Assembly (NCBI RefSeq): GCF_009905375.1
Contig: NC_133655.1
Span: 166,308,588-166,372,587 of the forward strand
Source of the DNA: Apium graveolens
Taxonomy: Eukaryota > Streptophyta > Magnoliopsida > Apiales > Apiaceae
Direction of reading: 5' to 3'
Length of the DNA stretch: 64,000 nucleotides
Shown in pieces: positions 24,504 to 37,217 of this stretch; the stretch's first letter is position 1; each line of letters opens with the position of its first letter. A program made the position numbers and the translations under genes. The notes beneath the pieces are model-generated. The model saw only the letters and a program-made list of their open reading frames with translations, had not been told where the DNA came from and ran no database searches.

Positions 24504-26282
24504 TACTTGTGAAATGTTTTAATTCGGTTGTATGTTTACAATTTTGATATAAGTGAGATATATATAATTTTTGGTGCGTGTATATGCCTATATATATGAT
24601 ATTCATGATGTATTTTATAATCATGTGATGGCTGTATGTATCGTTGTGTGTGTATATATGATATACTTTGTTTTTATTATGGAGATTGTATACGATGCGA
24701 TTTCTGAAAAAAGTTGAACAGATTTGGTGAAATCTGAATCCAGTGTCCAATTTTTGCAAACAATATGTGCTTTCCGCTGGAATCGGGTCACTGAGCAAGA
24801 CTAACTTTGTCAGGTTCGCGTCTGTAAGCCGTTGGATGTCGTTACAGGCCTCAAAACATCGATTTTTAGTTTTTAGAAAGCTGATTTTAATTTTCTGATT
24901 TCGGAAAATATGTTGTGTTTGATTATATAGTCTGAACTATGATATGTGATACCATATTAAGATTATAAGTGTTTTTTATGTGTCATGTGATATCATGGTG
25001 TATGGTTATGGCCTTAAGACCCTTTAGTTAATGGTTTTTATTTATGGTTTTGCTTTCTAAATACGACTTGCATGTCGTTTATTCTTTGTAATTCGTTTAC
25101 CTCAAATGTAACTCGAGTTTTCTTAAGTAAGTACAGTAGTATAGGTTGTTTTAATATAATGTACTTCAAGGAGGCATGATCCAAGAGGAGAAGCAGCAAT
25201 CGAGACAAGAAGAATGAAGACTTATAATTGTAATTGTATTTATATTATTCACCATAGTTTGACCTTGATCCTTTCATTATCTTTAAAGGATCACATAGGA
25301 TAAAGGCCATAACCAAGCACGTTTACATACCGCGCTTTACATATTGATGTATGAATGTATGTATAGAATAGCTAATGATGCATGCTTTAATTAGATTAAT
25401 CATGCATGAATGTATGTATTAGATACTTCACCCATGCCATGCCTGCTAAACAAGATAAAATCTATAATGACTCAAGATTTTAAAATTTACAAACGATTAT
25501 GAGATTCTCGTGTTTATGAAACACGGAATGAAATACGAATCTTCTTTATTTCCGACATGGGGCAATTTTGTCAACAACGGGTTCATTGAACTTTTAAGGT
25601 TGTGGGTTTTAAGAGAGATCGATGTGACTCCTCCGCTACCTGGAAATCAAACCATTGATGAGTATTGATTTGAAATATTTTATTCAAGGAAATATTGGGA
25701 ATCTCTTTATGATGGGATCATGATCGTTATATTACTAACAAAACCCTAATTTTTATATTAAGTTGTTTAGATGCCTTCCAATATGTCCAACGCGTTAACC
25801 CCTAGATCGATAAGAAGTGGGTTCGCCAGAGCAAAGTACTCTCATCTATCGTGGGATGGCGTGTTGAAGTATATGATACTTTTTGGACCTTTGGGTTTAA
25901 CTTAACTAAGTTACCACAATAGGATTGTAAACTTAGAGGCATAGAGTTTGGTGCGATTTATTGGATAAATAAGAATAAATGTTGTTCCACTAATCTATCG
26001 AAGAGTTATATAGTTGATATAATTGACAAATATCGTCTACCTTATTGAATCATGTTTTAGGAGTAAAGCCAAAGCTGAACTAAAATGTTGTGAAATTTGG
26101 ATCTTGGCTCACTAGAAAGTATATAGAAGATATTCTTTCTGAATTAATAGTTAGGGCTATTAATTTGATAAAAATAGTGGGAGATATATATGTCGAATAT
26201 ATATAAATAATCACTTAAATATAATTTAATAATCATCTGTAGACTAATTTATCTTATGCACTTAAACATGGGAGATATCAAA
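24504..26282 (+). other. Copia element untranslated leader (about 1.8 kb)
   Basis: Between the primer-binding site and gag there is no recognisable coding region on either strand. It is AT-rich with several short ATATAT and TGTATG runs. It is probably a long 5' leader of the element. Confidence 0.6.
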
Positions 26283-27043
26283 ATGGCAAACTAATCAAAC
26301 AACTTCACTGTGCGATCAGTCCTTGAGAAGGACAAGCTGACAGGAACAAACTTCCTTGACTGGCAGAGGAACTTGAGGATTGTCCTCAAACAAGAGCGCA
26401 AGCTCTATGTCATAAATGTCCCTCGCCCTGCACCTCTCCTTGAAGGAGCATCCCGTGCTCAACATAATGTTTATCAGAAACATATGATGATGACACGGAT
26501 GTTCAATGTCTCATGCTAGCGACCATGAGTGCTAAACTTCAGAAACAACATGAGAATATGGATTCTTATGATATGATTGAGCACCTTAAACGTATGTTTG
26601 AAGGACAGGCTCATCAGGAGAGGTATGATACTTTTAAATCATTGCATGCATGTAAGCAGGGACAATGTGATCCGGTTGGACCGCATGTTCTAAGAATAAT
26701 AGGGTATATTGAGTACCTTGCCAAGTTAGGTGCCCCGATTGCTGTGGAGCACCAGATTGACCTAATTTTGCAATCATTAAACAGCAAATATTCTCAATTT
26801 TTGATGAATTACAATATGAATGAGATAGATAAGAACCCCACCGAGTTGTTGGCTATGTTGAAAACTGCTGAGACCAACGTTCAGAAGGCATCCCCTGCTC
26901 CCATGTTGATGGTGAATAAGGGGAATGCCAAAGGAAAAGGTAAATGGAAAGGCAAGAGGAAGATGGGATCTAAATCTAATGCCAATCCGAAACCTGTTCC
27001 GACTAAGGCTTTGAACCCTAAAGGTGGCGTTCCAAAGGTTGGT
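26283..27043 (+). pseudogene. Copia gag, broken and interrupted by element C
   Basis: The start ATG is probably 26283 (ATGGCAAAC), but the fourth codon is TAA (26292). The frame then gives VLEKDKLTGTNFLDWQRNLR, the usual N-terminal part of copia gag (capsid domain). A one-base shift near 26485-26512 moves the gene to the frame read from 26513 (MLATMSAKLQKQHENMD), which continues through EHLKRMFEGQ to a basic, Lys/Gly-rich C-terminus. Element C enters after GVPKVG at 27043. The frame resumes without change at 54645, where a zinc-knuckle-like CHFCKKPGNWKRNC follows. Gag would form the virus-like particle. This copy cannot be translated intact. Confidence 0.88.
27039..27043 (+). repeat. Target-site duplication of element C (TTGGT)
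   Basis: TTGGT before TGTAACACC at 27044 is repeated at 54640-54644 after GGGGTTATTACA. The copia frame is preserved across the removed insertion. Confidence 0.95.
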
Positions 27044-27726
27044 TGTAACACCCCCAAATCCGGGGTCGGGGATCCGGGTTGTCACGAGTTCCATTTCCCT
27101 TAATAACACCCAATCTTAATAAATTATCAACTACTCTGTACTGTGACCCCACAATAAACACACACACCACAAGTTATAATCTCAGAGATGAATATCCAAA
27201 AATAATCACAAGTCGTTTTATTCCACCATTATATGCTAATACACCTTAAAAAGGTTTCTGAATAAATTTACATTTCTTTGCCATTATCACAATTCATAAA
27301 TATACATAATCTGGTTCATCAAAAGTTGAAAGTCTAGCCTATTGGTAATTTCTACCTCAGCTACAGCGGCCTCAACGCTTCCCGAAAGCTGCGGAACGTT
27401 TCCTATCCGCTTGCGAATTGGGAGCTTGGTCCTGTTCATCTTATCTATCTGATGTTGTGATGAAAGAAGAAAGCAAGGGTGAGCAACAAGCCCACCGAAA
27501 TAATATGTATAATAATTTACAATATATGAGCATTCTCATAGTACTCAAGAAAGTCTTGGTTAAGAAGAAATGAACCAAGTTGATATCTTAATGCGATGAA
27601 GTCGCAAAATATTCAGTATATATATATACCTATATACTTTTCAAAATATTGGAAGTCCTCTTCCATGCCTAATACACACAGAGTTCCAGTGTATAACTGT
27701 ATAAAAATATCGTTGCAAGGTGATTT
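27044..27726 (-). repeat. Left (3') LTR of element C, first part
   Basis: Matches the start of the right LTR (50495 onward) until CAAGGTGATTT, where element D begins. It resumes at 41261. Confidence 0.95.
27722..27726 (+). repeat. Target-site duplication of element D (GATTT)
   Basis: GATTT before TGTCACACC at 27727 is repeated at 41256-41260 after GGTCGTAACA. Taking out D restores the element C LTR sequence seen at about 51170-51180. Confidence 0.95.
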
Positions 27727-30700
27727 TGTCACACCCCCAACTTAAATAGCAAAATAATTATAGCTATTACATCATTTTATTGAGTACTACACAACCAAAA
27801 TCCAAGATCTTACAGTTTAGGGTTTGGAACAGCCCAACACTACCAACTATTACATCTGATTACAAATACCGAGTCCTCACACAACTATTATTACTTATTC
27901 TACCTGAGCTCGAACATAAGCATCAACATCACAGGTCTTACGGGCAGTCTGCTTGAATCTAACCATGGTTGCTAGCTGTAATATCAGGGTAAAGCAAGAA
28001 GTGAGCCAAAAGCTCAACAAGTGCTAACAATACAACGCAAAGCATAAATCGAGATATACCTTTAGGAATGACAATGGAATGACATAATCAATGATAATCG
28101 AGAGATAAAACTTATGTGAGTTGGCATCATTTTGCTTGCATCAAAACAAATTTTAAAACCATTCTTAATCAAAATCATTTTATGACGCTACGGATTACAG
28201 CCGGTGATCAGCCGCGAAGTAATCCCGAACCTCGCTGGGTTCTAAAACATTATTGGGAATCCCTAGGCAACTTTTAAGCCTAATATAAGTGTGGAAAGGA
28301 CTCGCGTCTCAGTCCAGATCCACCATTCAAGAAAACATTTGTCCCCCTTTGGGACTGAAAAATCCACGTTTTAATCATTTTAAAAACTGATGCCGATTTA
28401 TGACAAAATCTCTTTCGACTGTAATTATTTTTATCAAGGGATTATAGATCAACTTGAAACACTGGAAATATGACACTAAATCTCAGGGCCATGATCTACT
28501 AGACTTTACTATATTAGGGTAATTGAGAGGTTTCCATAAACAAGAACTTAGACAAGGAAATTAAGCCAGGCTATTGGATAAGATGAAAGAGTAATGCCAA
28601 ACTAGGCTTAAAGCAACGGTTGTAGACAAGATATAGGTATTAGAACATCAAAAGATAGGCATCACTGGTTCCAATAGGATAAAGGTGTTAAAATATAAAG
28701 AAAGCGATCATCAGCTCAGTATATAACAGGGTATCAAGCTTTAGGGTAAGGATAGGGTTATCAAACAATCATGAATGTATTTAAGAAATGATTGGCTTTT
28801 AGGTATCAAGATAAAGTTTCTATCGAGGTTATTTCAAGAGTTGAATCAAAGCATCAGGGTGCAACATCAAGATTTCTCAGGGATCAATAGCATGATAAAC
28901 AAAAGGATCAATAAGATATTATAACGCATCTCTAATTTATCATGGCATTAATCTATCATGAAAGACTTTTGAACTACTTGCAATATGTACTCGAGGGTTC
29001 ATGGCATCTCTATGTAACTCAAAGATAAACAAAAGATACGCTTGATTTAAATACATCAAAATGACTCAGGATAATTGCATCGATATATATATATGAACTG
29101 TTTACAGCAAATACGAAGGTCAAGTTGAATCACTTGCCTTGAGATAGACTGGTCTGGTCTGACTGGTAGGAGCAACAACTGGAGCTTCACTCGACTTTTA
29201 AGGCAAGTTTTCCCTCGTCTCGAGATCCTACATAAATAATAATAATCCTCATTATAATATATTCTTTCCATCTTAACCTATTTACAACCCGAAATTAAAC
29301 ATGGATGGCACTTAGGCCTATACACACTTAATTCATATCCAACATTTATATTTTTAAATATACACACGTAGCCACATAATCACATATCGTATATTAATAC
29401 CAAATAACATCACATACACCATAACGCCACACTAGGCTTGGATGATCTCGACTCACCACTTAAATTACTTGGTCGCTAACTAAGCGAAGTCTTCGAATTT
29501 GGGCTTCCTAACTCAATGTGCCTTTCCTAAATTATCCAAAACCTATTGACCCTCACTTGTGCCTTTTGTTCTACTGACCTTATACTATCTTACAACTATG
29601 GTGGTCGACCTAATACTCACTTCTAAGTGTCCTAAAACTATGTGATAAGTGAAAGTGCTCACTGGTGTAAATTTCAGAATGGTAACTAAGGTTTCTTGAG
29701 CGCATTAGACACTCTTAAACTACAAGTTTTTCTTCAAAATTTTTACACAAGACTCTCCTGACCTAAGGGCATCTCATAAGCTTGATGTGGCTCAAAGGCC
29801 TGGCTTGGGCCTTCTTGGGCCTAAGCTAAAAGTCCAAGGTTCCCCTGTTTTTCTGGGCAGAAAATGCCCTGACTTGAATTAACTTGTGGCACATGGTTCT
29901 AGCTCATATCCTATGAACTATGGTTGGAAAAACTTCTCTGACATACCCTCTAACTAAGGCCCAATTGGGCCTAATGAGGGCCTACCCATGACATGGCCAA
30001 ATCTCCCTATTTCTAAGTTGCAACAAAACTGTCCCCTGCTGGACAGATTTTGTTATTCTACTTGTGCACCTAACCAAATGACATGCAAACCTCCAACCAA
30101 CTCCTAAAACCTATTATATACTCCCCATACTAACTTCTGGTGGCTTGGGCCTCAAAGTGCACATCAATGACATGGTCAAAACTCACTCTAAACCTCAGGG
30201 TACTAAACTGATTTTTCTGCAGAAACTATAACTTCTCATTTTCCAAGATTTTAACTTGACAAACCCAACTAACAACAACTAAATACTTAAACCAAGACCT
30301 ATACTTGGTATTCTACTGAACTAACTCCCTTTTTCTTAAAATACCCTTGGTGAGATCATCCTTACCTAAGGTGCAACTATGGCAAAACAAAAGAGACTAC
30401 TCTTAACAAATCGCAAATCTTCATGCCTTTGAAACAACAAGATATATATTTTTATAAAAGATAACCACAAATTATTACCATGCAACAAGAAGCATAAATC
30501 AATATTATCACATTATTCCTACTGAAATTAAGGCTCACTAACAAAATCTTTCCAAATAATCAAAATTTCACAACAAACTAAGAGAATTCCACATGCATGC
30601 ATGCCTTCGGGTTTTTCAAACCAAAACAACATGATTTCCAAATAAATTTTTATCATAATTCAACATGCAAGCCTAACATGGATTACAACTAAATGATCAA

Positions 30701-31764
30701 CTAGCATGCAAAAGGATTTTATCAAGACTTTACTACAAAATTCATGTTATCATCACAAAATACACAAAAATGTTAACAAGGCAACAAAACACCATCCATT
30801 CGGCTCCTATCAAGTCATGGCCGAATGGATTAGGGTAAAAACAGCATTCGCATAGGTGTAACACTCTTATGTCTAGCCATTCTTGACCCTATGATACTAT
30901 AACTCATGGTGAAAGCCTTAGATTCACAAGAATCAAGGAGGTTCACTTTGAGTTTAACAAAAACATCACCATGCAAGGTCAAAACATAGGTTTTTCACTC
31001 TTATACTTTTGAAATATATAAGAATAACATATAGGGAGTAAAATTACTTGAATATAAGATGATTGTTTGGGTGAAAGAATGAAGAAATGAAGGGGATGGA
31101 GGGCCTCGGCTATGGGATGGCCGAGAGTGAGGGTTGAGCCGAGAGGGAGGGAGGAGAAAAGGGGAGGGTGGAGTGAAAATGGAGTGATCATCACTTTAGT
31201 TTTGTTTTTATGTCTTTGACTAGACTAAATGTGAGTGGATTTAGGAAATGACAAGAGTAACCCTCTAGCTAAAGTTAGGCAAGTTTGCATGCAAGGTCAA
31301 GGAGGTAATTTGGCTAGCAAAATGTGAGTTAGTGGGGTGGAGAATGTCTTCTTTGCCCTTTGGTTAAATAGAAGAGAGTTTGCATGCAAGGTTATTCATG
31401 TAATTTGATAATTATTAAGCAACTAATTTCCAAAGATTTATTTTTATATAATAAAGTACAAGTTCAAAAATTATAAAATTTATACCATAAAATAACTTGG
31501 ATTTTTAGAGACTTTATAAAAATCATTTCCAAAATTTGTGTACAAAATGTCTTTTAAAAGAAAATTTTTCCAAAGCTTAGAATATTCCTTATAAATCAAA
31601 AATAAAGAAATTAAATAAATTCTTGCTTTGAAAAATCATATACTACCCAAAGCAAATTTATAATGCAGAAATTTTCACTCACACAAACGTACAAGCATTG
31701 AATATATTTTTTATTTAACTAATATTATTCACAAATAATATTACATAAAATGCCGGTCGTAACA
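27727..31764 (-). repeat. Left (3') LTR of element D, 4038 bp
   Basis: It starts TGTCACACCCCCAACTT and ends CCGGTCGTAACA on the plus strand. It has the same length as the right LTR and is almost identical to it. Short frames within it, such as those near 29056-29271 and 30979-31194, recur in the other LTR and show no protein similarity I recognise. Confidence 0.95.
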
Positions 31765-31781
31765 TCCTCTCCCCCTTAAGG
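31765..31781 (-). promoter_or_regulatory. Polypurine tract of element D
   Basis: On the minus strand the bases read TTAAGGGGGAGAGGA up to the LTR start (TGTTACGACCGG). The gag-pol stop codon lies about 20 bases upstream. Confidence 0.85.
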
Positions 31782-31798
31782 GATTCTGTCCCCAGAAT

Positions 31799-34700
31799 CT
31801 AAGAGAACAGATGAGGATACCGGGAACGCATATCAGACTCTAACTCCCAAGTCGACTCTTCGACCTTAGGGTTCCTCCAAAGTACTTTCACTAACTTTAC
31901 TGATTTATTTCTAAGACTCTTTACTTGCCAGTCGAGTACTTTAACCGGTTGCTCCACAAATGACAGGTCTGCCTGAATTTCTACAGGTTCATATTCTATC
32001 ACATGGCTAGCGTCAGGATTGTACTTCTTAAGCAACGACACATGGAACACATTATGCACATGCTGATACTGAGGTGGTAAGGCCAACTCGTAGGCCACCT
32101 TTCCTACTTGACTCAAAATCTCAAAAGGACCTACGTATCTAGGTGCTAACTTTCCTTTCTTGCCAAATCTTATCAACCCTTTCCTAGGTGACACTTTTAG
32201 CAACACAGCTTCGCCAATTTGGAATTGAACATCCTTACGCGCTGGATCCGCATACTTCCCCTGTCTATCTTGAGCAGCAAGCAACCTTTTCTGAATTAAC
32301 TTGACTGAGTCATGCAACTGTTGTACCAATTCTGAGCCGAGAATTCTTCCTTCTCCTACTTCATCCCAACTTGTTGGTGATCTACATTTTCGCCCGTACA
32401 AAGCTTCATATGGTGGCATGCCGATACTGGAATGATAGCTGTTGTTATATGAAAATTCAATTAATGGCAGGTGGTCGTCCCAACTTCCAGCAAAATCGAT
32501 TGCACAACTGCGCAACATGTCTTCAATTGTTTGAATTGTTCTTTCACTCTGGCCATCAGTCTGCGGGTGATACGCCGTGCTCATATTCAACTTCGTGCCA
32601 AGACATTCCTGGAATTGCTTCCAGAATCTTGAGTTAAATCGGGGATCTCTGTCTGAAACTATTGATACAGGTACTCCATGCCTTAATACGATTTCGTGCA
32701 CATACAGATGAACCAACTTGTCCAGTGACGACTTCTCATTTATTGGAAGGAAATGCGCCGACTTCGTAAGACGATCAATTATAACCCATATTGCGTCATG
32801 TCCGGACTTTGTTCGTGGTAGTCCTACTATAAAGTCCATAGCGATGTTTTCCCATTTCCATTCTGGAATCTTCAGGGGCTGAATTAATCCGCTTGGTCGT
32901 TGATGTTCTGCCTTTACTTTCTGACAGGTATAGCACTTCGCAACCCATTCTGCCACGTCTCTTTTCATATTTGGCCACCAAAAGTTCTTCTTTAAGTCTT
33001 GATACATCTTGGTGCTTCCCGGGTGGATTGAAAATTTCGAATGGTGGGCTTCATGGAGGATCTCATTCTTTAATTCAGATACATGGGGAATCCATATTCT
33101 GGATGAAAACCTTAGTATTCCTTGCTCATCCCTTTTAGTATTAATCTCTTCTCCAGATAACTGATTTTTCTCTTTTTCCATTACTTCCTCTTGATACTTC
33201 TTTATCTTTTCCAGTAGTGTTGGCTGAAAGGTCATTGCATGACAAACTTCTTTGACTTTCCCATAAGCACAAAGTTCCAATTCAAATTTTCCGATTTCTT
33301 CAGATAACTCTTTTGATGTTATCATTGCATTCAATCTTTCCTTCCGACTCAGCGCATCGGCCACTACGTTCGCCTTTCCAGGATGGTAATTTATCGAACA
33401 GTCATAGTCCTTAATCAATTCCAGCCATCTCCTCTGCCTCATATTGAGCTCTTTCTGAGTAAAAATGTACTTTAAGCTCTTGTGATCCGTGTAGATTTCA
33501 CACTTTTCTCCATAGAGATAGTGTCTCCAAATCTTGAGTGCGAACACTATGGCGGCTAGTTCCAAGTCATGCGTCGGATACTTTAGCTCGTGCGGCTTCA
33601 ACTGTCTTGACGCATATGCTATTACCTTACTGTGTTGCATCAACACACAACCCAAACCCTTATGTGAAGCGTCGCTGAATATTACAAAATTCCCTTGATC
33701 ATCTGGAAGTACTAACACCGGAGCTGTTACCAACTTCTGTTTTAACTCTTGAAAGCTATTTTCACATTCTGCACTCCATTCAAACTTTTGATTCTTTCTG
33801 GTTAACTTGGTCAATGGTGTGGCGATCTTCGAGAGATCCTTGACGAATCTTCTATAGTATCCGGCCAATCCTAGAAAACTTCGCACTTCCGTAGGAGTCC
33901 TTGGCCTCTCCCAACTCATAACTGCATCAATCTTCGCCGGATCCACTTTAATTCCATCATTTCCAATAACATGCCCCAAAAATTGAACTTCCTTTAACCA
34001 AAACTCACATTTGGTAAACTTGGCATACAACTTCTCTTGTCGGAGTATCTCCAATGCTATCCAGAGATGCTGCATATGTTCTTCTTCCGATTTAGAATAA
34101 ATAAGGATGTCATCAATAAATACCACGACAAATTTATCCAAATACTTCTTAAATACTCGATTCATCAGATCCATGAATGCGGCCGGAGCGTTGGTCAATC
34201 CAAACGGCATTACTAGGAATTCATAATGCCCATATCTGGTCCTAAATGCGGTCTTGGGAATATCTTCTTCCTTGATCTTTAATTGATGGTATCCCGATCT
34301 CAAGTCAATCTTCGAAAAACATTTTGCTCCCTTTAACTGATCAAAAAGGTCATCTATCCTTGGTAGCGGGTAGCGGTTCTTGATCGTTACTTTATTCAAC
34401 TCCCGGTAATCTATGCATAGACGCATACTCCCATCTTTCTTCTTCACAAAGAGAACAGGTGCTCCCCATGGCGACGTACTTGGTCGTATCACTCCCTTAT
34501 CCAATAATTCTTGTAGCTGGCTCGCCAACTCTTTCATTTCTGCTGGTGCCATCCTATACGGAGCCTTTGAAACTGGTTCCGTGCCTGGAGCAAGGTTGAT
34601 CTCGAACTCAATTTGTCGATCTGGTGGTAAGCCTGGTAGTTCGTCGGGAAACACATCGGGGAACTCATTAACTACAGGAATATCTTCCATGCTGGGGCTG

Positions 34701-36412
34701 CCTCTCTCTGAATCCACTACATATGCTAGGAACGACTCACAACCTTTTCTAAGTAACTTCTTAGCCTGAATAATTGTAAGAAATAGTCGCTCTTGCCTCT
34801 GTCCCTTAAATACTACCTTCTCTCCACTCTTCATCTTTAAATTCACTCTCTTGGTCTTACAATTTATCTGCGCGCTATTCTCTCCTAACCAATCCATTCC
34901 TAAGATTATATCAAACTCTCCCAGCTTGAAGAGTATCAAGTCGGCCGAGAACTTATATCCCGAAATATCAATCTCACATTTTGGACAAAATTGATTCACA
35001 GGAATCTTCTCTTGGTTCGCAATTACCACATTTACTACCTCACTCATAGCCGTTTTATCACATTGGATCTTATCAACAAAAGATTCTGATATGAAAGATC
35101 TTGTGGCTCCCGAATCAATCAATACTTTGGCTTTGACATTATTGAGTAAAAGTGTACCTGCTATCACCTCAGAATTCTGAACAGCATCTTTCATCTTTAG
35201 ATCAAATGTCCTTGCTGTTGCTTGCGGGGTTGGTGCGGGTGGTGGAGGTAATGCCAATACCTCAGCTGGCACGCTTGCACTGGTACTTGCCACGTTCATC
35301 AGAGCTCTGACTGGTCCTGTTGCCTTACACTCCCTAGCCATGTGTCCAGTCTTCCCACATTTGTAGCACGTAACTCCTGGCCTCGGCATCTTGCACTCAT
35401 TTGCCAAATGTCCCTTCTGATTGCACCTATAACAGGTCATACTCAGCTTATTGCATACTCCGGGGTGCCTTCTTCCACAGTGCTTGCATTCTGACCTCTG
35501 GAACCTGTTTTCTCCAACTTGCCCTTGGCTTGCCTGATTGTTCCCTTTTGATTCTTGCCTTTTGCCCAAATTTCCTTTCCTTTGAAAATTTCCGCCCTTC
35601 TGGAAACCAATCCTCTTTACATTCCGATCTTGCGAATTTCCAGCTTCAGACTTTTCTCCATAAAATGGAACCTTCCTCTTCTTGTTATCCCTCTCTTTCC
35701 TTGACTGCATCCCATTATTCTCAATCAGAGCAGCTTTCTGTACTACTCCCGCATAAGTCTCAAGTTCAAACATAGCCACCCTATCTCTGATCCAAGGCTC
35801 CAATCCTTGCTGAAATTTCTTTGCTTTTTCTTCCTCAGTGCTGGTATATTTTGTCACAAACCTTGACAACTCAGTGAACTTCTTCTCATATTCCAGTACA
35901 GTCATGTTCCCTTGCTTTAACTCAAGAAATTTTAGCTCCATCTGATTCTGCATGTACTTAGGGTAATACTTGTCCAGAAATAACTTCTTAAATCTCTCCC
36001 AAGAAATCTGCTGAGTGACTTCCATAGCTTTTACTGATTCCCACCAATAAATGACTTCTCCCTTCAAGAAGTAAGTGGCATACAGCGTCTTCTGATCGTC
36101 CCCTAACTGTACCAACTCAAAAGCCCTTTCTATCTCCTTGATCCATGTGTTTGCTATCACTGGATCAGTGGTATCATGAAATACAGGTGGATTCACACTC
36201 TGAAAAACCTTGAAAGTGACAATTTGTCTTGGTGGTACTGGTGGTTCAGGTGGTTGATATGGCTCACGGTTATCTTGGTTTTCAATTCGTTGTTGAAGAG
36301 TTAGTTGTTGTTGAGCTATAGCATTGGTTTGCTGTTGCAAGGTTTCCAGTAGTTGAAGAATGTTTGGGTCTGTGGTGGAGGTGGTTGTTGGGTTCTTCTT
36401 TTTGGGAGGCAT
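31799..36412 (-). CDS. Gag-pol polyprotein of element D (1537 residues, chromovirus)
   Basis: One continuous frame encodes the whole element. Gag capsid-type domain is at about 70-235 ([18 protein letters not shown]). Two zinc knuckles are [14 protein letters not shown] (~327-340) and [14 protein letters not shown] (~348-361). The protease active site is DSGATRSF (~432). The RT contains [16 protein letters not shown] and the catalytic FIDDILIYS (~760-768). RNase H starts [10 protein letters not shown] (~910). Integrase has an HHCC zinc finger ([10 protein letters not shown] to CYTCQ, ~1120-1162) and catalytic D, D and E at ~1190, ~1254 and ~1289 ([22 protein letters not shown]). The GPFEIL region is near 1425. 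A C-terminal chromodomain ([16 protein letters not shown]) could steer integration to marked chromatin. No internal stop or frameshift is seen. The ATG at 36412 begins MPPKKKNP. Confidence 0.96.
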   Translation of the reverse strand: MPPKKKNPTTTSTTDPNILQLLETLQQQTNAIAQQQLTLQQRIENQDNREPYQPPEPPVPPRQIVTFKVFQSVNPPVFHDTTDPVIANTWIKEIERAFELVQLGDDQKTLYATYFLKGEVIYWWESVKAMEVTQQISWERFKKLFLDKYYPKYMQNQMELKFLELKQGNMTVLEYEKKFTELSRFVTKYTSTEEEKAKKFQQGLEPWIRDRVAMFELETYAGVVQKAALIENNGMQSRKERDNKKRKVPFYGEKSEAGNSQDRNVKRIGFQKGGNFQRKGNLGKRQESKGNNQASQGQVGENRFQRSECKHCGRRHPGVCNKLSMTCYRCNQKGHLANECKMPRPGVTCYKCGKTGHMARECKATGPVRALMNVASTSASVPAEVLALPPPPAPTPQATARTFDLKMKDAVQNSEVIAGTLLLNNVKAKVLIDSGATRSFISESFVDKIQCDKTAMSEVVNVVIANQEKIPVNQFCPKCEIDISGYKFSADLILFKLGEFDIILGMDWLGENSAQINCKTKRVNLKMKSGEKVVFKGQRQERLFLTIIQAKKLLRKGCESFLAYVVDSERGSPSMEDIPVVNEFPDVFPDELPGLPPDRQIEFEINLAPGTEPVSKAPYRMAPAEMKELASQLQELLDKGVIRPSTSPWGAPVLFVKKKDGSMRLCIDYRELNKVTIKNRYPLPRIDDLFDQLKGAKCFSKIDLRSGYHQLKIKEEDIPKTAFRTRYGHYEFLVMPFGLTNAPAAFMDLMNRVFKKYLDKFVVVFIDDILIYSKSEEEHMQHLWIALEILRQEKLYAKFTKCEFWLKEVQFLGHVIGNDGIKVDPAKIDAVMSWERPRTPTEVRSFLGLAGYYRRFVKDLSKIATPLTKLTRKNQKFEWSAECENSFQELKQKLVTAPVLVLPDDQGNFVIFSDASHKGLGCVLMQHSKVIAYASRQLKPHELKYPTHDLELAAIVFALKIWRHYLYGEKCEIYTDHKSLKYIFTQKELNMRQRRWLELIKDYDCSINYHPGKANVVADALSRKERLNAMITSKELSEEIGKFELELCAYGKVKEVCHAMTFQPTLLEKIKKYQEEVMEKEKNQLSGEEINTKRDEQGILRFSSRIWIPHVSELKNEILHEAHHSKFSIHPGSTKMYQDLKKNFWWPNMKRDVAEWVAKCYTCQKVKAEHQRPSGLIQPLKIPEWKWENIAMDFIVGLPRTKSGHDAIWVIIDRLTKSAHFLPINEKSSLDKLVHLYVHEIVLRHGVPVSIVSDRDPRFNSRFWKQFQECLGTKLNMSTAYHPQTDGQSERTIQTIEDMLRSCAIDFAGSWDDHLPLIEFSYNNSYHSSIGMPPYEALYGRKCRSPTSWDEVGEGRILGSELVQQLHDSVKLIQKRLLAAQDRQGKYADPARKDVQFQIGEAVLLKVSPRKGLIRFGKKGKLAPRYVGPFEILSQVGKVAYELALPPQYQHVHNVFHVSLLKKYNPDASHVIEYEPVEIQADLSFVEQPVKVLDWQVKSLRNKSVKLVKVLWRNPKVEESTWELESDMRSRYPHLFS

Positions 36413-36723
36413 GATCCTGAAATAAGAGTTGTGTTATAACAAATATAATTGATAAAATGATTCGAGGGTATCGCATGGCATTCTTGTTTACATATGGGGT
36501 CACGTTTCCAAATTAAGCAGATAGGATGATAAAGACATAAAATAACAGTTGAGAGCAAATGGAACAATAGCACATAATTATTGAAATTTTAAAGGTCACA
36601 GTACATAGGATTGGGATATAGTCTGATTCTAGAAATAACAGGCTTATTTAAAGGAAAGACGGAAACAACTGGGGATTCCATAGAGTCTAATAGTACAACA
36701 ACATGAAAGGTAAATGGAAAGAA
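36413..36723 (-). other. Spacer between leader ORF and gag of element D, with an acceptor-like site
   Basis: Non-coding. On the minus strand it ends CTTATTTCAG followed by GATC and the gag ATG, a close match to a plant 3' splice site. No strong donor was identified in this spacer. Confidence 0.4.
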
Positions 36724-37026
36724 CTAAGGCTCCACTCCATCTGAACGGGGCTTGGTAGACTTTTCCTCTCGAAGTGTCTTCACAATGCTCTGGAGCTCAT
36801 CCGCCACCATCTGAATGACATACTGGCTGGTACGGTCCCGGTGTGCTGGCATCTCCTCAAGCTTAGTGTTAACGTACCGAACCAAGGTCTCAAGTCTCGC
36901 AATCATCTGCTCCTTGGGCTTCCCTTCGTAGTTTCGGCTGTCCGGATACACGTTCTTCAGTCGGTCTATCAGTCGGTCGTACTTGCCCTGAAGCATGTCG
37001 AACTCGCGCCTCAACTCAGCATACAC
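36724..37026 (-). CDS. Pre-gag leader ORF of element D (hypothetical, 90-100 residues)
   Basis: An open frame lies between the primer-binding site and gag. The first codon of the listed span is GTG. The first ATG (36996) would give 90 residues starting MLQGKYDRLIDRLKNVY. The frame stays open upstream through a Ser-rich stretch (AHSSSSSGSDD) to an acceptor-like TTGTCAG near 37081, with no ATG, so the 5' end may come from a spliced exon. The product is charged, helical in appearance and probably coiled coil, with no known domain. Element C has an ORF in the same place with a similar ending (a Leu/Arg-rich helix, DRL, then a Glu/Arg-rich segment). The function is unknown. It may be a translated leader peptide or merely an open stretch in a young element. 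Confidence 0.5.
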   Translation of the reverse strand: MYAELRREFDMLQGKYDRLIDRLKNVYPDSRNYEGKPKEQMIARLETLVRYVNTKLEEMPAHRDRTSQYVIQMVADELQSIVKTLREEKSTKPRSDGVEP

Positions 37027-37200
37027 GGAGAAAGCAATAGTGTCGTCCGACCCAGAGGATGACGAGGAATGCGCCCTTTGCTGACAACCAATAAGAGGAG
37101 TATTAATAATAATTTACTTTACCTACTCTCTCGCATAATATCTATAACCTACTCACAAGTCCTATAACCTATTTGGGCTGCTCAGGGACTCTAAACCGTA

Positions 37201-37212
37201 GCTCTGATACCA
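37201..37212 (-). promoter_or_regulatory. Primer-binding site of element D (tRNA-iMet)
   Basis: GCTCTGATACCA, the complement of TGGTATCAGAGC, lies five bases from the right LTR. It marks the 5' end of the element on the minus strand. Confidence 0.9.
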
Positions 37213-37217
37213 AAACC

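Noticed and set aside
26777..27109. 110-codon minus-strand frame
   Set aside because: A shadow of the copia gag sequence that runs across the insertion boundary at 27044, so it is an artificial fusion.
30979..31194. 71-codon minus-strand frame repeated at 40470-40685
   Set aside because: Identical because the two LTRs of element D are nearly identical. Pro/Ser/Leu-rich with no recognisable domain.
34413..34769. 118-codon plus-strand frame and others at 32371, 32893 and 35401
   Set aside because: Antisense shadows of the intact gag-pol gene of element D.
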